A stretch of DNA of 64,000 bases from a bacterium. Lineage in GTDB: Bacteria; Gemmatimonadota; Gemmatimonadetes; Gemmatimonadales; Gemmatimonadaceae. The notes below the pieces were generated by a model. It was not told the DNA's origin and ran no database searches. It worked only from the letters and a program-made list of their open reading frames with translations. Positions within the stretch are counted from its first letter, which is position 1. Each line of letters begins with the position of its first letter. Positions 16,258-26,156 of the stretch are shown here, in pieces. The position numbers were made by a program, and so were the translations under genes. The stretch is taken from positions 20,081 to 84,080 of the forward strand of contig JAIXTI010000286.1 in NCBI GenBank assembly GCA_027484025.1, read 5' to 3'.

Positions 16258-19255
16258 GTTGTAGCGCCCGCCACGCCGCGAGACGCTCCGTGGCGGTGCG
16301 CACCATTACATCGGTGGGGGCGCTGTCGGCATCTTGGAGTGCATCGATGACGGCCGTGTGCGATGACGCGGCACGCTCCAGTTCTGCCGCGAGCGCTGAG
16401 TTACCAGCCTGCTTCAGCTTGGCCGCCAAGGCACGTGCTTCGAGCATGGCGTCGTAGAGCGCCACCGACAGATCGTGCTGCTGGCGAAGCGCGGCGGTCG
16501 ATGTCTTCACGCGTGGGTCCATGCGCACCGTGAATGCCTGCGTGCTCACATCCCCGTCTACGGTGAGCCGGGCCGTGTAACGACCGGGTGCAACCCATGG
16601 GCCTTCGGGCTCACACTTGGTGTTGTAGGGCGTCGCCGAAATGGGGAGCGAGCAGTCGTCGGAAGGACGCGCGTAGTGCAGGTCCCACACGAAGCGCTGC
16701 AACCCGGCCTTGCGTGACGGCGCCGCCGCCGGACGGAACCAGTACCACGGCACGTTCCCCGCATCGGCCGGCGCCGGCGTCGGATCGTCACTCGCGTAGC
16801 GGCGCACGACGCGTCCCGCAGCGTTCACGATCTCGAGCACCACCCGCTGCGCATCACGCGCGAGGTAGTAGTCGATCATCGCGCCATCGGGCGGATTTTC
16901 GGCGCGTGGCTCATCGGGGGGAATCGGCGTGTCGGTGTACATGGAATAGCGCACGCGCGTGGCCACCGCCGGCTTGAAGAGCGTCGCGTTGGCCGCCGGC
17001 GCTGCTGCTCCCCACTGACGCAGCGGCGTCACGTTGTCGAGAATCCAGAAGCCGCGCCCGTGTGTGCCGACGGCAATGTCGTCGTCCTTCACGACGAGGT
17101 CGCGAATGCTGATCGGCGGCATGTTGAGCTTGAGCGGCTGCCACGCATCACCGTCGTTGAACGACACCCACACGTGCGTTTCCGTGCCCGCATAGAGCAA
17201 GCCGCGCCGCGTGGGATCTTCACGAATCACGTTCGTTGGCGCATCGGCGCTCATACCATTCGTGATCTCCGTCCACGTCTTGCCGCCGTCGCGCGTGCGA
17301 TACAAGTGGGGCCGAAGATCATCGAGCCGGAAGGTGTTCACGGCTGCGTACGCCGTATTCGCATCGAAGTGCGAGGCATCCATGATGGATACCTTCCACC
17401 ATGGCGCCAACTGCGGCGGTGTGACATTGCTCCATGTGCGTCCGCCGTTTCGCGTCACGTGAATGAGACCGTCATCGGTGCCGGCCCAGATGGTATTCGA
17501 GTCCACCGGGCTGGGCGCAATGGTATACACCACACCACGGCGCGTCGGTGTGGCCGCCGGCGTCTTGGCGTAAATGCCGACGCTCGCGGGTACCGTCCAC
17601 GTGGCGCGTGACAGATCATCACTGAGCCGCTTCCACGACGTACCGCCATTCACCGTTTCCCACACCACGTTGGTGCCGTAGTACAGCTTTCGCTTGTTTA
17701 TGGGCGAAAAGAGAATGGGCATGGTGCGAATGCCGCGGAAGTAATCGGGGCCGCTGCCTGCGGCGCCACGACCACGTCCCGCGTTGGGGCTCACGTTCTG
17801 CACCTGCCCCGTGCGGCGGTCGAACCGCGTGACCGTACCACCGTAGTAGATGTTGGGATCGAGCGGATCGGGGGCCACGTAGCTGTACTCGCTCGCGCCC
17901 ACCGGGCGCCAGTCGCGATACGTAATGCTGCCATCGTTCCCGCGGCTTGCCACACACGCCGAGCCCGACTCCTGTTGGCCGCCACACAACTGATACGGCC
18001 AGTTGTAGTCGGCCGTCACGTGATAGAACTGCGCGGTGCCCTGATTGTACCACGAACTCCACGTTTCGCCGCCATTCACCGTGATCACCGCGCCCTGGTC
18101 GGCCGCGAGCAACATGACCTGGCTGTTGTTCGGATTGATCCACAGTCGCTGATAATCGTCGCCACCGGGCGCACCGCGCAGACTCTTCCACGTGTATCCG
18201 CCATCGGTGCTCTTCCACGCCACCACATTCATCGTGTAGAGCGTGTTGGCGTCGCGCGGGTCCACCGTGATCGACGCAAAGTCGTCACCGCGCCCGTAAA
18301 AGCGGCCGTCGCTCGTCGTGCGTACCCACGTCGCACCAGCATCGTCGCTGCGATAAATGCCGCTTTTCGCGCCGGCCGTGGCGGTGATGTACAAGCGCCG
18401 CGGATCGCTCGGACTGATGCCGATACCAATGCGGCCGAGTCCGTCGGCCGTGGTGGGAAGGCCACCGGCCAGCTGCTTCCACGTGGCACCGCCGTCAGTG
18501 CTCTTGAAGAGGCCGCTGTTGGCGCCGCTCCACGCCGCGTTCTCCCACGGTCCCTGTCGTGCCTCCCACAGCACCGCGTACACCGTGTTGGGATCGTTGG
18601 GCGAAAGCACCACGTCGGCGCCGCCGGTGTTTTCATCTTTGTACAGCACCCGCTCGAACGTCTTGCCACCATTTACCGAGCGGTAAATGCCACGCTCCGT
18701 ATTGGGGCCGTACGGGTGACCGAGCACCGCGACGAACAACCGATCCGGATTGCCCGGGTCGATGGCAATGCGGGGGATCTGCTGCCCGTCACGAAGACCC
18801 AGGTGCGTCCACGTTTTGCCCGCATCGCTCGAGCGATACATCCCGTTGCCGGTGGAGAGATCGGGGCGCTGGAGTCCCTCGCCACTGCCGACGAAAATGA
18901 TGTCGGGGTTCGACGGCGCCACTTCGATCGCGCCCACCGATCCGCTCGACATCGCATCGAAGATCGGATTCCACGTGCGACCGTAATCGGTGGTCTTCCA
19001 CACGCCACCATTGGTGGGACCGATGTAGAACACATTGGGCTGCTGCGTCACCCCCACCGCACTCTTGGTGCGCCCGGCACGAAACGGCCCGATGTGGCGC
19101 CACCGCAAGCCATGCATGGCGTCACTGGCGAGGGCAGTGCCCGCCGCGACAGGAGCGGTTTGCGCCGCAGCATCCGCACTGTGCGCGGCGAGAGCAAGCG
19201 TGGTGGCCGATAGGCCAAGCAGCGCGCTGGACAAGAAACGGGGACAGCGGCACAT
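16232..19255 (-). CDS. Secreted VPS10/sortilin-like Asp-box beta-propeller protein
   Basis: A 1007-residue exported protein (signal peptide ending DAAAQ). At least ten Asp-box repeats of the S-x-D-x-G-x-T-W type are visible, such as TTDYGRTW, SSDAGKTW, STDGGATW, SDDAGATW, STDGGYTW, TVNGGETW, VTRNGGRTW and RTRDGGKTW. These imply two large beta-propellers over residues about 50-700, as in sortilin-related bacterial proteins often labelled glycosyl hydrolase. The last 250 residues look like beta-sandwich domains (VLEIVNAAGRVVRRY, YTARLTVDG) and a helical tail. True enzymatic activity is doubtful, and binding or processing of extracellular material is an inference. It is one of several large secreted proteins in this window; such proteins are numerous in Gemmatimonadota. 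The ATG at 19253-19255 directly precedes the signal peptide. Confidence 0.88.
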   Translation of the reverse strand: MCRCPRFLSSALLGLSATTLALAAHSADAAAQTAPVAAGTALASDAMHGLRWRHIGPFRAGRTKSAVGVTQQPNVFYIGPTNGGVWKTTDYGRTWNPIFDAMSSGSVGAIEVAPSNPDIIFVGSGEGLQRPDLSTGNGMYRSSDAGKTWTHLGLRDGQQIPRIAIDPGNPDRLFVAVLGHPYGPNTERGIYRSVNGGKTFERVLYKDENTGGADVVLSPNDPNTVYAVLWEARQGPWENAAWSGANSGLFKSTDGGATWKQLAGGLPTTADGLGRIGIGISPSDPRRLYITATAGAKSGIYRSDDAGATWVRTTSDGRFYGRGDDFASITVDPRDANTLYTMNVVAWKSTDGGYTWKSLRGAPGGDDYQRLWINPNNSQVMLLAADQGAVITVNGGETWSSWYNQGTAQFYHVTADYNWPYQLCGGQQESGSACVASRGNDGSITYRDWRPVGASEYSYVAPDPLDPNIYYGGTVTRFDRRTGQVQNVSPNAGRGRGAAGSGPDYFRGIRTMPILFSPINKRKLYYGTNVVWETVNGGTSWKRLSDDLSRATWTVPASVGIYAKTPAATPTRRGVVYTIAPSPVDSNTIWAGTDDGLIHVTRNGGRTWSNVTPPQLAPWWKVSIMDASHFDANTAYAAVNTFRLDDLRPHLYRTRDGGKTWTEITNGMSADAPTNVIREDPTRRGLLYAGTETHVWVSFNDGDAWQPLKLNMPPISIRDLVVKDDDIAVGTHGRGFWILDNVTPLRQWGAAAPAANATLFKPAVATRVRYSMYTDTPIPPDEPRAENPPDGAMIDYYLARDAQRVVLEIVNAAGRVVRRYASDDPTPAPADAGNVPWYWFRPAAAPSRKAGLQRFVWDLHYARPSDDCSLPISATPYNTKCEPEGPWVAPGRYTARLTVDGDVSTQAFTVRMDPRVKTSTAALRQQHDLSVALYDAMLEARALAAKLKQAGNSALAAELERAASSHTAVIDALQDADSAPTDVMVRTATERLAAWRALQLKAKAVAP

Positions 19256-19383
19256 GGTAGCAGTGGCTGAGGGGAGCAGAAGACTCGCAACGTGCCCGGT
19301 CATGCGCCATGTTCACGGCATGCCGAACTGCTCGAGCTCCTGTGCGTGCGCCAATGGCGTCGCTCTACGTTAACGCGCCGGTC

Positions 19384-21030
19384 ATGGTCACGCGACGACA
19401 GCTGCTGTCGCACATGGCACTCGTGCCCTTTGCCCCTCGACTCCTGCACGCGCTCGGGCAGTCGGCTCCCGGAGCTGACGAGCGTGCTGATCTGGTGATC
19501 ATTGGCGGTGGCCTCGGCGGATGTGCGGCTGCATTGTCCGCATGCGCGCGCGGACTTCGCGTCATCATGACCGAAGAAACCGACTGGATTGGCGGGCAGC
19601 TCACCGCGCAGGGAGTCCCGCCGGACGAGAACCGCTGGATCGAGTCCATCGGTGGCACCGCCAGCTACCGGGGGCTGCGAAGCGCTGTTCGCGATCAGTA
19701 CCGCCGCGATCCGGCACTGCTCGAGCGCGCGCGGGCCAACGCCCGGCTCAACCCGGGCAACGGGTGGGTTTCACGCCTCTGCGCCGAGCCGCGCGCGTGG
19801 CTCACCGCCCTCGAAGCGCAGCTCGCGCCGTACATCGCGTCCGGAATGCTCAGGGTGCTGTCGCATACCCGTGCCGCGGCGGTCGATATCACCGGCGACC
19901 GTATTCGGGCTGTTCGTGTGCACGACGCAATCGGCCGCACGACCGTCTTGCACGCGCCATACTTCGCCGACGCCACCGAGCTCGGCGATCTGCTCCCGCT
20001 CTCCAAGGCCGAGCACGTGCTGGGCGCCGAGTCGAAGGCGATGACCGGCGAACCGCATGCGGCCAACGAGTATCAGCCGGACAACCAACAGAGCTTCACG
20101 ATGGTGTTCGCCATGGAACACCTGGCGGGCGAACAGCACGTGATCGATCGCCCGGCCGAGTACGCACGCTGGCGCACGCAGACGGTATCGGTCGAGGGCA
20201 CGCCATGGCCCATACTCGGTTTTGACGAACCCGCAAACAAGCGCATTGGCTTCGACCCCGTGGCGCGTACCGGCTACTGGTCCTACCGGCGCATCATCGA
20301 CCGAACGCTCTTTGCGTCGGGGAAGTACGCGAGTGACATCACGCTCGTGAACTGGTGGCAGAACGACTACAGTTTTGGCCCGTTGGCCGGCGTGAGTGCC
20401 ACCGACGCCGCCCAACATGTGCGTTCGGCGAAGGATCTCAGTCTTTGCCTGTTGTACTGGCTGCAAACTGAGGCCCCACGCCCCGACGGTGGCGTGGGGT
20501 GGCCCGGCCTGCGATTGCGTACCGACGTACTGGGTACGGCGGACGGATTGGCGATGGCGCCGTACATTCGGGAGAGTCGCCGCGTGCGTGCGCGTACGAC
20601 GGTGCGTGAGCAGGATGTCCTGCGCGATCTGAACCCGCGTGGCGCCGAGACGACGGCGTTTGCCGACAGCGTAGGCATTGGCCACTACGCCATGGACCTG
20701 CATCGCACCACGCGTGGTGATACTGGGGGGTACGGCGATACCCTGCCCTTTCAGATTCCACTGGGCGCGCTCATCCCCGTGCGCATTCGCAATCTGCTGC
20801 CGGCATGCAAGAACATCGGGGTCACTCACCTGACCAATGGCGGCTATCGCCTGCACCCCATCGAGTGGAACATCGGTGAAGCCGTCGGGCATCTCGTCGC
20901 GCAATCACTCGCCACGCGTGTGCCGCCCGCGGGTATTCATGAGCAGCGCGCGCGTACCGCAGACTTGCAGCGTACGCTCACCGCGGCCGGTGTCCCGCTG
21001 GTGTGGCCCGCACCGTTGCCGACAGGCTGA
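19384..21030 (+). CDS. Exported FAD-dependent oxidoreductase
   Basis: A 548-residue flavoprotein of the FAD_oxidored (PF12831-like) family. The N-terminus is Tat-like: VTRRQLLSHMALVPFAP, then a hydrophobic stretch. The FAD-binding Rossmann motif is VIIGGGLGGCAAALSA, followed by TEETDWIGGQLTAQGVPPDE, which is characteristic of this family. The C-terminal flavin-contact segment is NLLPACKNIGVTHLTNGGYRLHPIEWNIGEAVG. Substrate unknown. The ATG at 19384 places the twin arginines at the start; an earlier ATG at 19354 is possible. It is divergent from the VPS10-like gene. Confidence 0.85.
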   Translation: MVTRRQLLSHMALVPFAPRLLHALGQSAPGADERADLVIIGGGLGGCAAALSACARGLRVIMTEETDWIGGQLTAQGVPPDENRWIESIGGTASYRGLRSAVRDQYRRDPALLERARANARLNPGNGWVSRLCAEPRAWLTALEAQLAPYIASGMLRVLSHTRAAAVDITGDRIRAVRVHDAIGRTTVLHAPYFADATELGDLLPLSKAEHVLGAESKAMTGEPHAANEYQPDNQQSFTMVFAMEHLAGEQHVIDRPAEYARWRTQTVSVEGTPWPILGFDEPANKRIGFDPVARTGYWSYRRIIDRTLFASGKYASDITLVNWWQNDYSFGPLAGVSATDAAQHVRSAKDLSLCLLYWLQTEAPRPDGGVGWPGLRLRTDVLGTADGLAMAPYIRESRRVRARTTVREQDVLRDLNPRGAETTAFADSVGIGHYAMDLHRTTRGDTGGYGDTLPFQIPLGALIPVRIRNLLPACKNIGVTHLTNGGYRLHPIEWNIGEAVGHLVAQSLATRVPPAGIHEQRARTADLQRTLTAAGVPLVWPAPLPTG

Positions 21031-21107
21031 CACTGGTCGCGTCGATGATGGACTCGGCGCCGTGTCGATTCCGTAGATCACGCCGTTTGGGCGGTCAGCA
21101 CCTTCTC

Positions 21108-23873
21108 CTACGGGCGCAGCTCGAGCGTGACTGCGGGCACCCGCCTCGGCAGCAACCGCGGCACCATGTCGTAACCGCCGGCGGCCGTCTTGATCAAACC
21201 GTAGTCGAGCACGTTGGCGCGGTTGAACACGTTGGTGACGCTCATGCCAAGCACCACGGTCGAACTCCGCACCCGGCGTGTCCACGTTGCGCCGAGATCC
21301 GCTTCGATAATCGCCGGGCGCTTCATGTTCCCAGGCATGTCGATCGGTAAACCGGACTTATCTGGAGCGGCGCTGAACAAGTCGTAGTACACCTGCCGCA
21401 GCGCCCATGGACGTCCCACCACACCACGCGCGCGCGCGGCAATCGTGATGCTGCGCACCGGCGTCAGCTCCGATACGAGCAGCACGCGATGCGGCTCGAG
21501 CCACGGTGGCGGTTGCATCTGCTCGTTGAAGCGCGACGGGAATCGACGCTGCGCCCACCCAGCATCGTAGGCCAGTTCGTGTCGCCAGTATCCGCCACGA
21601 AGCCGCGCATCGCGAATGACACGAAGGCCGGCACCCATGGCACGGCCGTTCATACTGCGCACGAAGTCCATGGCCGTGCGCGGCGCCGTCGATGACGCCG
21701 CCCCGTTGGCCCGGTACATCACGCCGTAGTCGAACAGGGGAATGGACGGCATCCACTTCGCGTAGCTCTCTCCGCGCACTTCCCACCCCGCGGCGGGACG
21801 CCACACGCCTTCGGCCGCGACATGCCACGCCTGCGCAACCGGACTCGCGCCGTCCGCCGGGAGCCAGAAGCGCACACTCGGCACAAATGCCACCGGCATC
21901 GTGCTCGCCACATCGAATTGCGTGACGAACTGATGATATCCCCCACCAGAGAGGCGCCAACTCCACGGCACGCCGCGCGCGCCGCTCTCGCCGCGCAGCG
22001 ACAGACGAGGCTCGGCATACGTGCGCCCACTCTGCAGCTGCGTGATACGCAATCCGGCATCCGCGAACAGTGTGGCACGCAGCTGCGTCGTGACATCGGC
22101 GAACAGCGCCCCGCGCCATACCGAGGTGGTCATCGCCAGCGGCTGCAACACACGATTGGCGATCTGCAAGCTCGAGTTGGCGCGACTGATTTCAGTTCCG
22201 ACATTCGCCGACACGCGACCGCTCACCGGCCAGCGCCAATCGGCCGCGAGCGTCGTCTCTTCCATCTCGTTGCGCTCGCCCCCGCTCACCGCGAGCGACG
22301 CCGACGACATGGCCATGGACGCATCGTGGACTAGCGCATGGCGCGACGTGCGCAGCTGCACACGCTGGCGGACGCTCGCACCAAGCAGCCAGCGGTGCGT
22401 GAGCTGTGCTCCGGTCGTGCGCCAGTTGTAGGCATCTTCGGTGCGCAGCGTCGCGAGTCCGTTGTCGGGGGCGGTACCGCGATACGCGATGCCCTGTGCC
22501 GTCGTGAACGCCGACACCGACAGTGACTGCGCCGTGCCCCAGTCGAGTGTCGCCGCGGCGTGCACATCGTTTACGGACACCGACTCGTCACCGATGCTCG
22601 TCGCATACTGCGTTCGCTCGAGCTGCTCCATCCCGGGCACCACACCGAAGTCACTGACTCGCGCCAGCAGCACCGGGTCTGGCGTGCTCCAGTGTCGCAC
22701 GGCCCGCACCATGGCGGAGGGTGCCGTCCACTGCCAGAGGCCAGTCCGTGCGGCGAGCATCACGCGCCCGCTCGCCTGTCCCAGCGAAAGTGGCGAGGTC
22801 ACGCGTGCCGTCGCGGTGAGCGGATCGATAGCCACATCGGTAGAAACCCCCGACGTTGCCGCCGTGCCGCCAAGCCCTTGTGTGAGATCGATGGCACCAG
22901 ATGCGAAGCTGCCCACGGCGGCGCCGAATCCGGCGCGATGCACCGTGATGCGATCGACGACCAGCGGCGACACGACGCCGAGGAAACCCGAGAGCGTCGT
23001 CACGTCGTACAGCGGAATGCCATCAAGTCGCCACGGGTGCTCCCCAACGTCTCCGCCCTGCAGATGCAGATCACCCGTCCCGTCGCGACGAGTCACGCCT
23101 AGCGGTGCCACCGCCCCGGGGAGAAACAGTGCGGGGCCGATCACATGAAGGGTCGCGCTGTCGGCGATCACCGACGCACCGAGCGAGGCACTGGCGTCGC
23201 CCGCACGGATGCCGTTGATGACGACGGGTTGGATGGCCGCCTCGCTGCGCTGCAACGCGACGCGTATGCGACGGGCGGTCCGCGCAGAAATGTCGAGCGT
23301 CGCGGTATACGGGCGATAGCCAAGCGCACGCACGGTCATGTCGTAACGACCGGGACGCAAACGCGCGACGGTGAACACGCCATCGTCACCCGCCGTAATC
23401 CACGATGGGGCTTCGGTGAGTTGCACACGCGCCGACGGTAAAGCCGCCCCCGTGTTGGCATCGACCACGAATCCGCCGAGCGACGCCCACTGGGTGGGCG
23501 CCTCCGCGGCAGCAATGACGACGTACGTTCCCGACGACAGCCGGTAATAGTCGAGATCGGCCGCGCGCGTGATGCACCGCAACATCGCCTCCGGCGCACC
23601 GCGATCGACGCGGCAGCTGACGCGCCGCTCCGCGCGCGCGCCAAGACTGGCTTGCTGCCACACGATATTCATGTTCGCAGCACCCGAGAGGCGCTCGAGG
23701 GCGTCCACCACCGTGACGTCGAGCAGCGCCATGGTGAGCACGCGCACACTGTCCCCCACGGTCGCCGGCGTCGCCGATGCCGACGACGCCCGCTGCCCCC
23801 CCGCGTCGAATGCCACGAGGGAGCTCAGCAACACACAGCCGGCCGTCGCCACGCGACGTCGCAAGCGCGACAT
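21108..23873 (-). CDS. TonB-dependent receptor with STN signalling domain
   Basis: A 921-residue outer-membrane receptor. After the signal peptide (ending DAGGQ) comes an STN (secretin/TonB short N-terminal) domain, residues about 45-115 (VTVVDALERLSGAANMNIVW to YYRLSSGTYVVI), the module that signals to a FecR anti-sigma protein. A carboxypeptidase-regulatory-like domain follows (about 130-205, GGFVVDANTGAALPSARVQL), then a plug (about 225-330, LDGIPLYDVTTLSGFLG) and a 22-strand-type barrel to the end. Its start codon overlaps the FecR stop (TGATG), so it belongs to the sigma-FecR operon. The ligand is unknown; siderophores are usual for FecIRA-type systems. Confidence 0.9.
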   Translation of the reverse strand: MSRLRRRVATAGCVLLSSLVAFDAGGQRASSASATPATVGDSVRVLTMALLDVTVVDALERLSGAANMNIVWQQASLGARAERRVSCRVDRGAPEAMLRCITRAADLDYYRLSSGTYVVIAAAEAPTQWASLGGFVVDANTGAALPSARVQLTEAPSWITAGDDGVFTVARLRPGRYDMTVRALGYRPYTATLDISARTARRIRVALQRSEAAIQPVVINGIRAGDASASLGASVIADSATLHVIGPALFLPGAVAPLGVTRRDGTGDLHLQGGDVGEHPWRLDGIPLYDVTTLSGFLGVVSPLVVDRITVHRAGFGAAVGSFASGAIDLTQGLGGTAATSGVSTDVAIDPLTATARVTSPLSLGQASGRVMLAARTGLWQWTAPSAMVRAVRHWSTPDPVLLARVSDFGVVPGMEQLERTQYATSIGDESVSVNDVHAAATLDWGTAQSLSVSAFTTAQGIAYRGTAPDNGLATLRTEDAYNWRTTGAQLTHRWLLGASVRQRVQLRTSRHALVHDASMAMSSASLAVSGGERNEMEETTLAADWRWPVSGRVSANVGTEISRANSSLQIANRVLQPLAMTTSVWRGALFADVTTQLRATLFADAGLRITQLQSGRTYAEPRLSLRGESGARGVPWSWRLSGGGYHQFVTQFDVASTMPVAFVPSVRFWLPADGASPVAQAWHVAAEGVWRPAAGWEVRGESYAKWMPSIPLFDYGVMYRANGAASSTAPRTAMDFVRSMNGRAMGAGLRVIRDARLRGGYWRHELAYDAGWAQRRFPSRFNEQMQPPPWLEPHRVLLVSELTPVRSITIAARARGVVGRPWALRQVYYDLFSAAPDKSGLPIDMPGNMKRPAIIEADLGATWTRRVRSSTVVLGMSVTNVFNRANVLDYGLIKTAAGGYDMVPRLLPRRVPAVTLELRP

Positions 23874-24979
23874 CACGGCCGGGTGGTGCTCCGCGTGAGA
23901 TGATATCCCCGGCTCGTGCGCTCGAACTGCATCCCCTGCGCCGTGCAAAGGTCGGCAAGAACCACGTTGATGGCCGGCATGGATGGGTAGAAGAGCGACA
24001 CCGCCGCGGCCTCATCGATATCCCCGGCGCGCGTGATCTCCACGCCCGCCCGATGCGCGAGCTCATCGAGCACGGCGCCCAACGGTTCGTCGAGCGCGGC
24101 GAGTCCACCGCTGCGCCACGAGGCAATCCGCTCCGGCGAGACCGCGGTGACGAGCGGTGTCGCCCCGTCACGACCCACCACGGCACGCTGTCCGGCGCGC
24201 AATTCCACCGTGCCACCGGCTTCGGCACGCGCGGCGGCGGAGACGGCGACATGCCCTTCCTCCACCATCACTTGCGTTCCCCACGTGCCGGCAGGACCGC
24301 GCACATCGAAACGCGTGCCGAGCACGCGGATCTGCGCATCGCTGGTGCGCACCGTGAACGTGCGGCCGTCGCGCGCCACCGTGAAGAATCCGCGTCCGGT
24401 CAACGCCACAGTGCGCGAGGCACTGCGAAGCACGCTCGGCCACCCCAGCGCACGCGGCACCGAGAGCGAGCTGCCGGGCGCGAGCCAGACGGTGCTGCCA
24501 TCCTCGAGGCGCACCATGCGCGGCGCCGCCGCCACCGCTCCGGTTGCCGCCGGCGCGTCGTACCGAACAGGCACGGCCCGTATGCCGGCAACTCCTAACG
24601 CCGGCACCGCCACCAGACTGGCCGCCGCCAACCACCGCGGGACCCGGCTGGTACGCTGCCACGCCACAGCGGGTGAGCGGGGAGGGACGGTCGGCAGCGG
24701 CGCGCGCACGTCATCTGCGGGCAGCGCGTCGTCGTCCAGGTCGTCCACCAACGTGAGCGGTGCCGGGACGTCCGTCGTGTACGGTTGGCGTGCGGGGTCG
24801 GTGAGCGTCGCGCGCAGCCGGGCCCACGCCGCACCGCGTTCGGCATCGGTGGCGGCGGGATCGCGAACCGTCGGGGTTGAGAGCGCGTCCCACACGGTGG
24901 CGAGCGCCTCTCCGTCGGTACGCGATTTCAGTGTGGCGTCGAGTTCACGCGGACGGGACAGCGGGGAGTTGTATGTCAT
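23873..24979 (-). CDS. FecR-family anti-sigma factor/sensor
   Basis: A 368-residue inner-membrane regulator. Residues 1-110 are the cytoplasmic sigma-binding part, a TM helix lies at about 120-140 (AAASLVAVPALGVAGI), and the periplasmic FecR domain follows (GSTVWLAPGSSLSVPRAL, ALTGRGFFTVARDGRTFTVRTSDAQIRVLGTRFDV). The C-terminal 80 residues (LGAVLDELAHRAGVEITR to GMQFERTSRGYHL) resemble the STN-like DUF4974 module. The ATG at 24977-24979 overlaps the sigma-factor stop (ATGA), which fixes the start. It should hold the sigma factor until the receptor is occupied. Confidence 0.9.
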   Translation of the reverse strand: MTYNSPLSRPRELDATLKSRTDGEALATVWDALSTPTVRDPAATDAERGAAWARLRATLTDPARQPYTTDVPAPLTLVDDLDDDALPADDVRAPLPTVPPRSPAVAWQRTSRVPRWLAAASLVAVPALGVAGIRAVPVRYDAPAATGAVAAAPRMVRLEDGSTVWLAPGSSLSVPRALGWPSVLRSASRTVALTGRGFFTVARDGRTFTVRTSDAQIRVLGTRFDVRGPAGTWGTQVMVEEGHVAVSAAARAEAGGTVELRAGQRAVVGRDGATPLVTAVSPERIASWRSGGLAALDEPLGAVLDELAHRAGVEITRAGDIDEAAAVSLFYPSMPAINVVLADLCTAQGMQFERTSRGYHLTRSTTRP

Positions 24980-25599
24980 GTGAGCCACCAGGCGAACGCG
25001 GCAACAAGGCTGCCAAAATCGGTGAGTCGGCGGCGTAGCGTAGCCAGTGCCGCGACGAGGTGATTATTGACGGTACGGGGCGAGCAGCCCATGGCGACCG
25101 CCACGTCGGCGTGCGATAGCCCCTGGAAGCGCGACAGTTCCAGGGCCTCCCGCTGACGGGGGGGCAAGGCGCTCACATACGACGAGAGCCGTTCGCCCAG
25201 TTCGTCGTGCTCGAGATCGGTATCGGGGCGTGGCAACGCCGACGGCGCCGCGCCCTCGAACACGACCGGGTCCTGGAGCAACCGCTGCCGATTGGCGCGG
25301 TCGCGCCGCTGGTTGAGCGCCAGATTCCGGACCGTTCGATACAGATACCCGCTCACCGAGACGTCGGCAGGGAGCGCGTCCCGACGGTCCCACAGCCGCA
25401 CGAACGCCTCCTGTACCAGGTCCTCGGCGACGGCCTCATCCTGGGTCAGGCCACGCGCGTACCCCCGCAACGGGGCGTACAGCGTGTCGAAGAGCCCCTG
25501 GAAGGCGCGTTCGTCCCCAGGAAGCCCCGTCCCGCCGTCGGGGAGGGCTACGTGGAGATCCGGTATCGCGGCTGGGTGCGGTGTCGTGGAGTCGGGCAT
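24976..25599 (-). CDS. ECF (FecI-like) RNA polymerase sigma factor
   Basis: A 207-residue extracytoplasmic-function sigma factor. Region 2 is ALFDTLYAPLRGYARGLTQD-like, with the DLVQEAFVRLWDRRDALP helix that contacts the -10 element, and region 4 is LPPRQREALELSRFQGLSHADVAVAMGCSPRTVNNHL. The N-terminal 30 residues are a non-conserved tail. It is the first gene of a coupled sigma - FecR - TonB receptor operon, so it likely drives its own operon on receipt of an outer-membrane signal. The ATG at 25597-25599 lies just before the domain; earlier in-frame ATGs overlap the divergent DUF2721 gene. Confidence 0.92.
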   Translation of the reverse strand: MPDSTTPHPAAIPDLHVALPDGGTGLPGDERAFQGLFDTLYAPLRGYARGLTQDEAVAEDLVQEAFVRLWDRRDALPADVSVSGYLYRTVRNLALNQRRDRANRQRLLQDPVVFEGAAPSALPRPDTDLEHDELGERLSSYVSALPPRQREALELSRFQGLSHADVAVAMGCSPRTVNNHLVAALATLRRRLTDFGSLVAAFAWWLT

Positions 25600-25681
25600 G
25601 CTATAAGGGGGAACACGTGAGATGGGATTAACGACTAGTCCCGTCATTTCGTGCGCCAGACAGGGGGTGCCGCGGCCTCCT

Positions 25682-26134
25682 ATGTTCCTAGATATGCAAC
25701 CCGATGCCCGAATCAGCGCCATTGCGCACGTCATTCAGCTGGCTGTCGCCCCGGTCTTTCTGCTCACGGGCATCGCCTCGCTCCTGGGGGTACTGACCAA
25801 CCGGCTGGGACGGGTCATCGACCGGGCCCGCCTGCTGGAGGGGCACCTGCCGGACATCACCGGGGAGCACAAGTCCGTCGTGCACGTCGACCTGAAGATG
25901 CTCTCGCGCCGCGCGCGCCACATCAATCGCGCCATCAGCCTGTGCACCACGGCGGCGCTGCTGGTGTGTATGGTGGTCGCGGTGCTCTTCGTGAGTGCCT
26001 TCCTCACCCTCGACATTTCCCGCGTCATTGCCGGCCTGTTCGTGGTGGCGATGCTCTGCGTCATTGCGGGATTGGTGAGCTTTCTGCGCGAGGTGTATCT
26101 CGCCACGCTTTCGCTGCGCATCGGGCCGCATTGA
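25682..26134 (+). CDS. DUF2721 membrane protein
   Basis: A 150-residue membrane protein of the DUF2721 family. An N-terminal helix (AIAHVIQLAVAPVFLLTGIASLLGVLTNRLGRVIDRAR) carries the conserved NRLxRVIDRAR loop that marks the family; two further TM helices are at about residues 85-108 (LCTTAALLVCMVVAVLFVSAF) and 112-132. Function unknown. The ATG at 25682 is used; an in-frame ATG at 25694 is equally possible as neither has a clear ribosome site. It diverges from the sigma-factor gene. Confidence 0.85.
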   Translation: MFLDMQPDARISAIAHVIQLAVAPVFLLTGIASLLGVLTNRLGRVIDRARLLEGHLPDITGEHKSVVHVDLKMLSRRARHINRAISLCTTAALLVCMVVAVLFVSAFLTLDISRVIAGLFVVAMLCVIAGLVSFLREVYLATLSLRIGPH

Positions 26135-26156
26135 CGGGCCGCGGATCGTCGGACGG

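Noticed and set aside
17975..19213. Plus-strand 412-codon frame opposite the VPS10-like gene
   Set aside because: Antisense to clear Asp-box repeats; composition is Arg/Ala/His-rich and has no family similarity.
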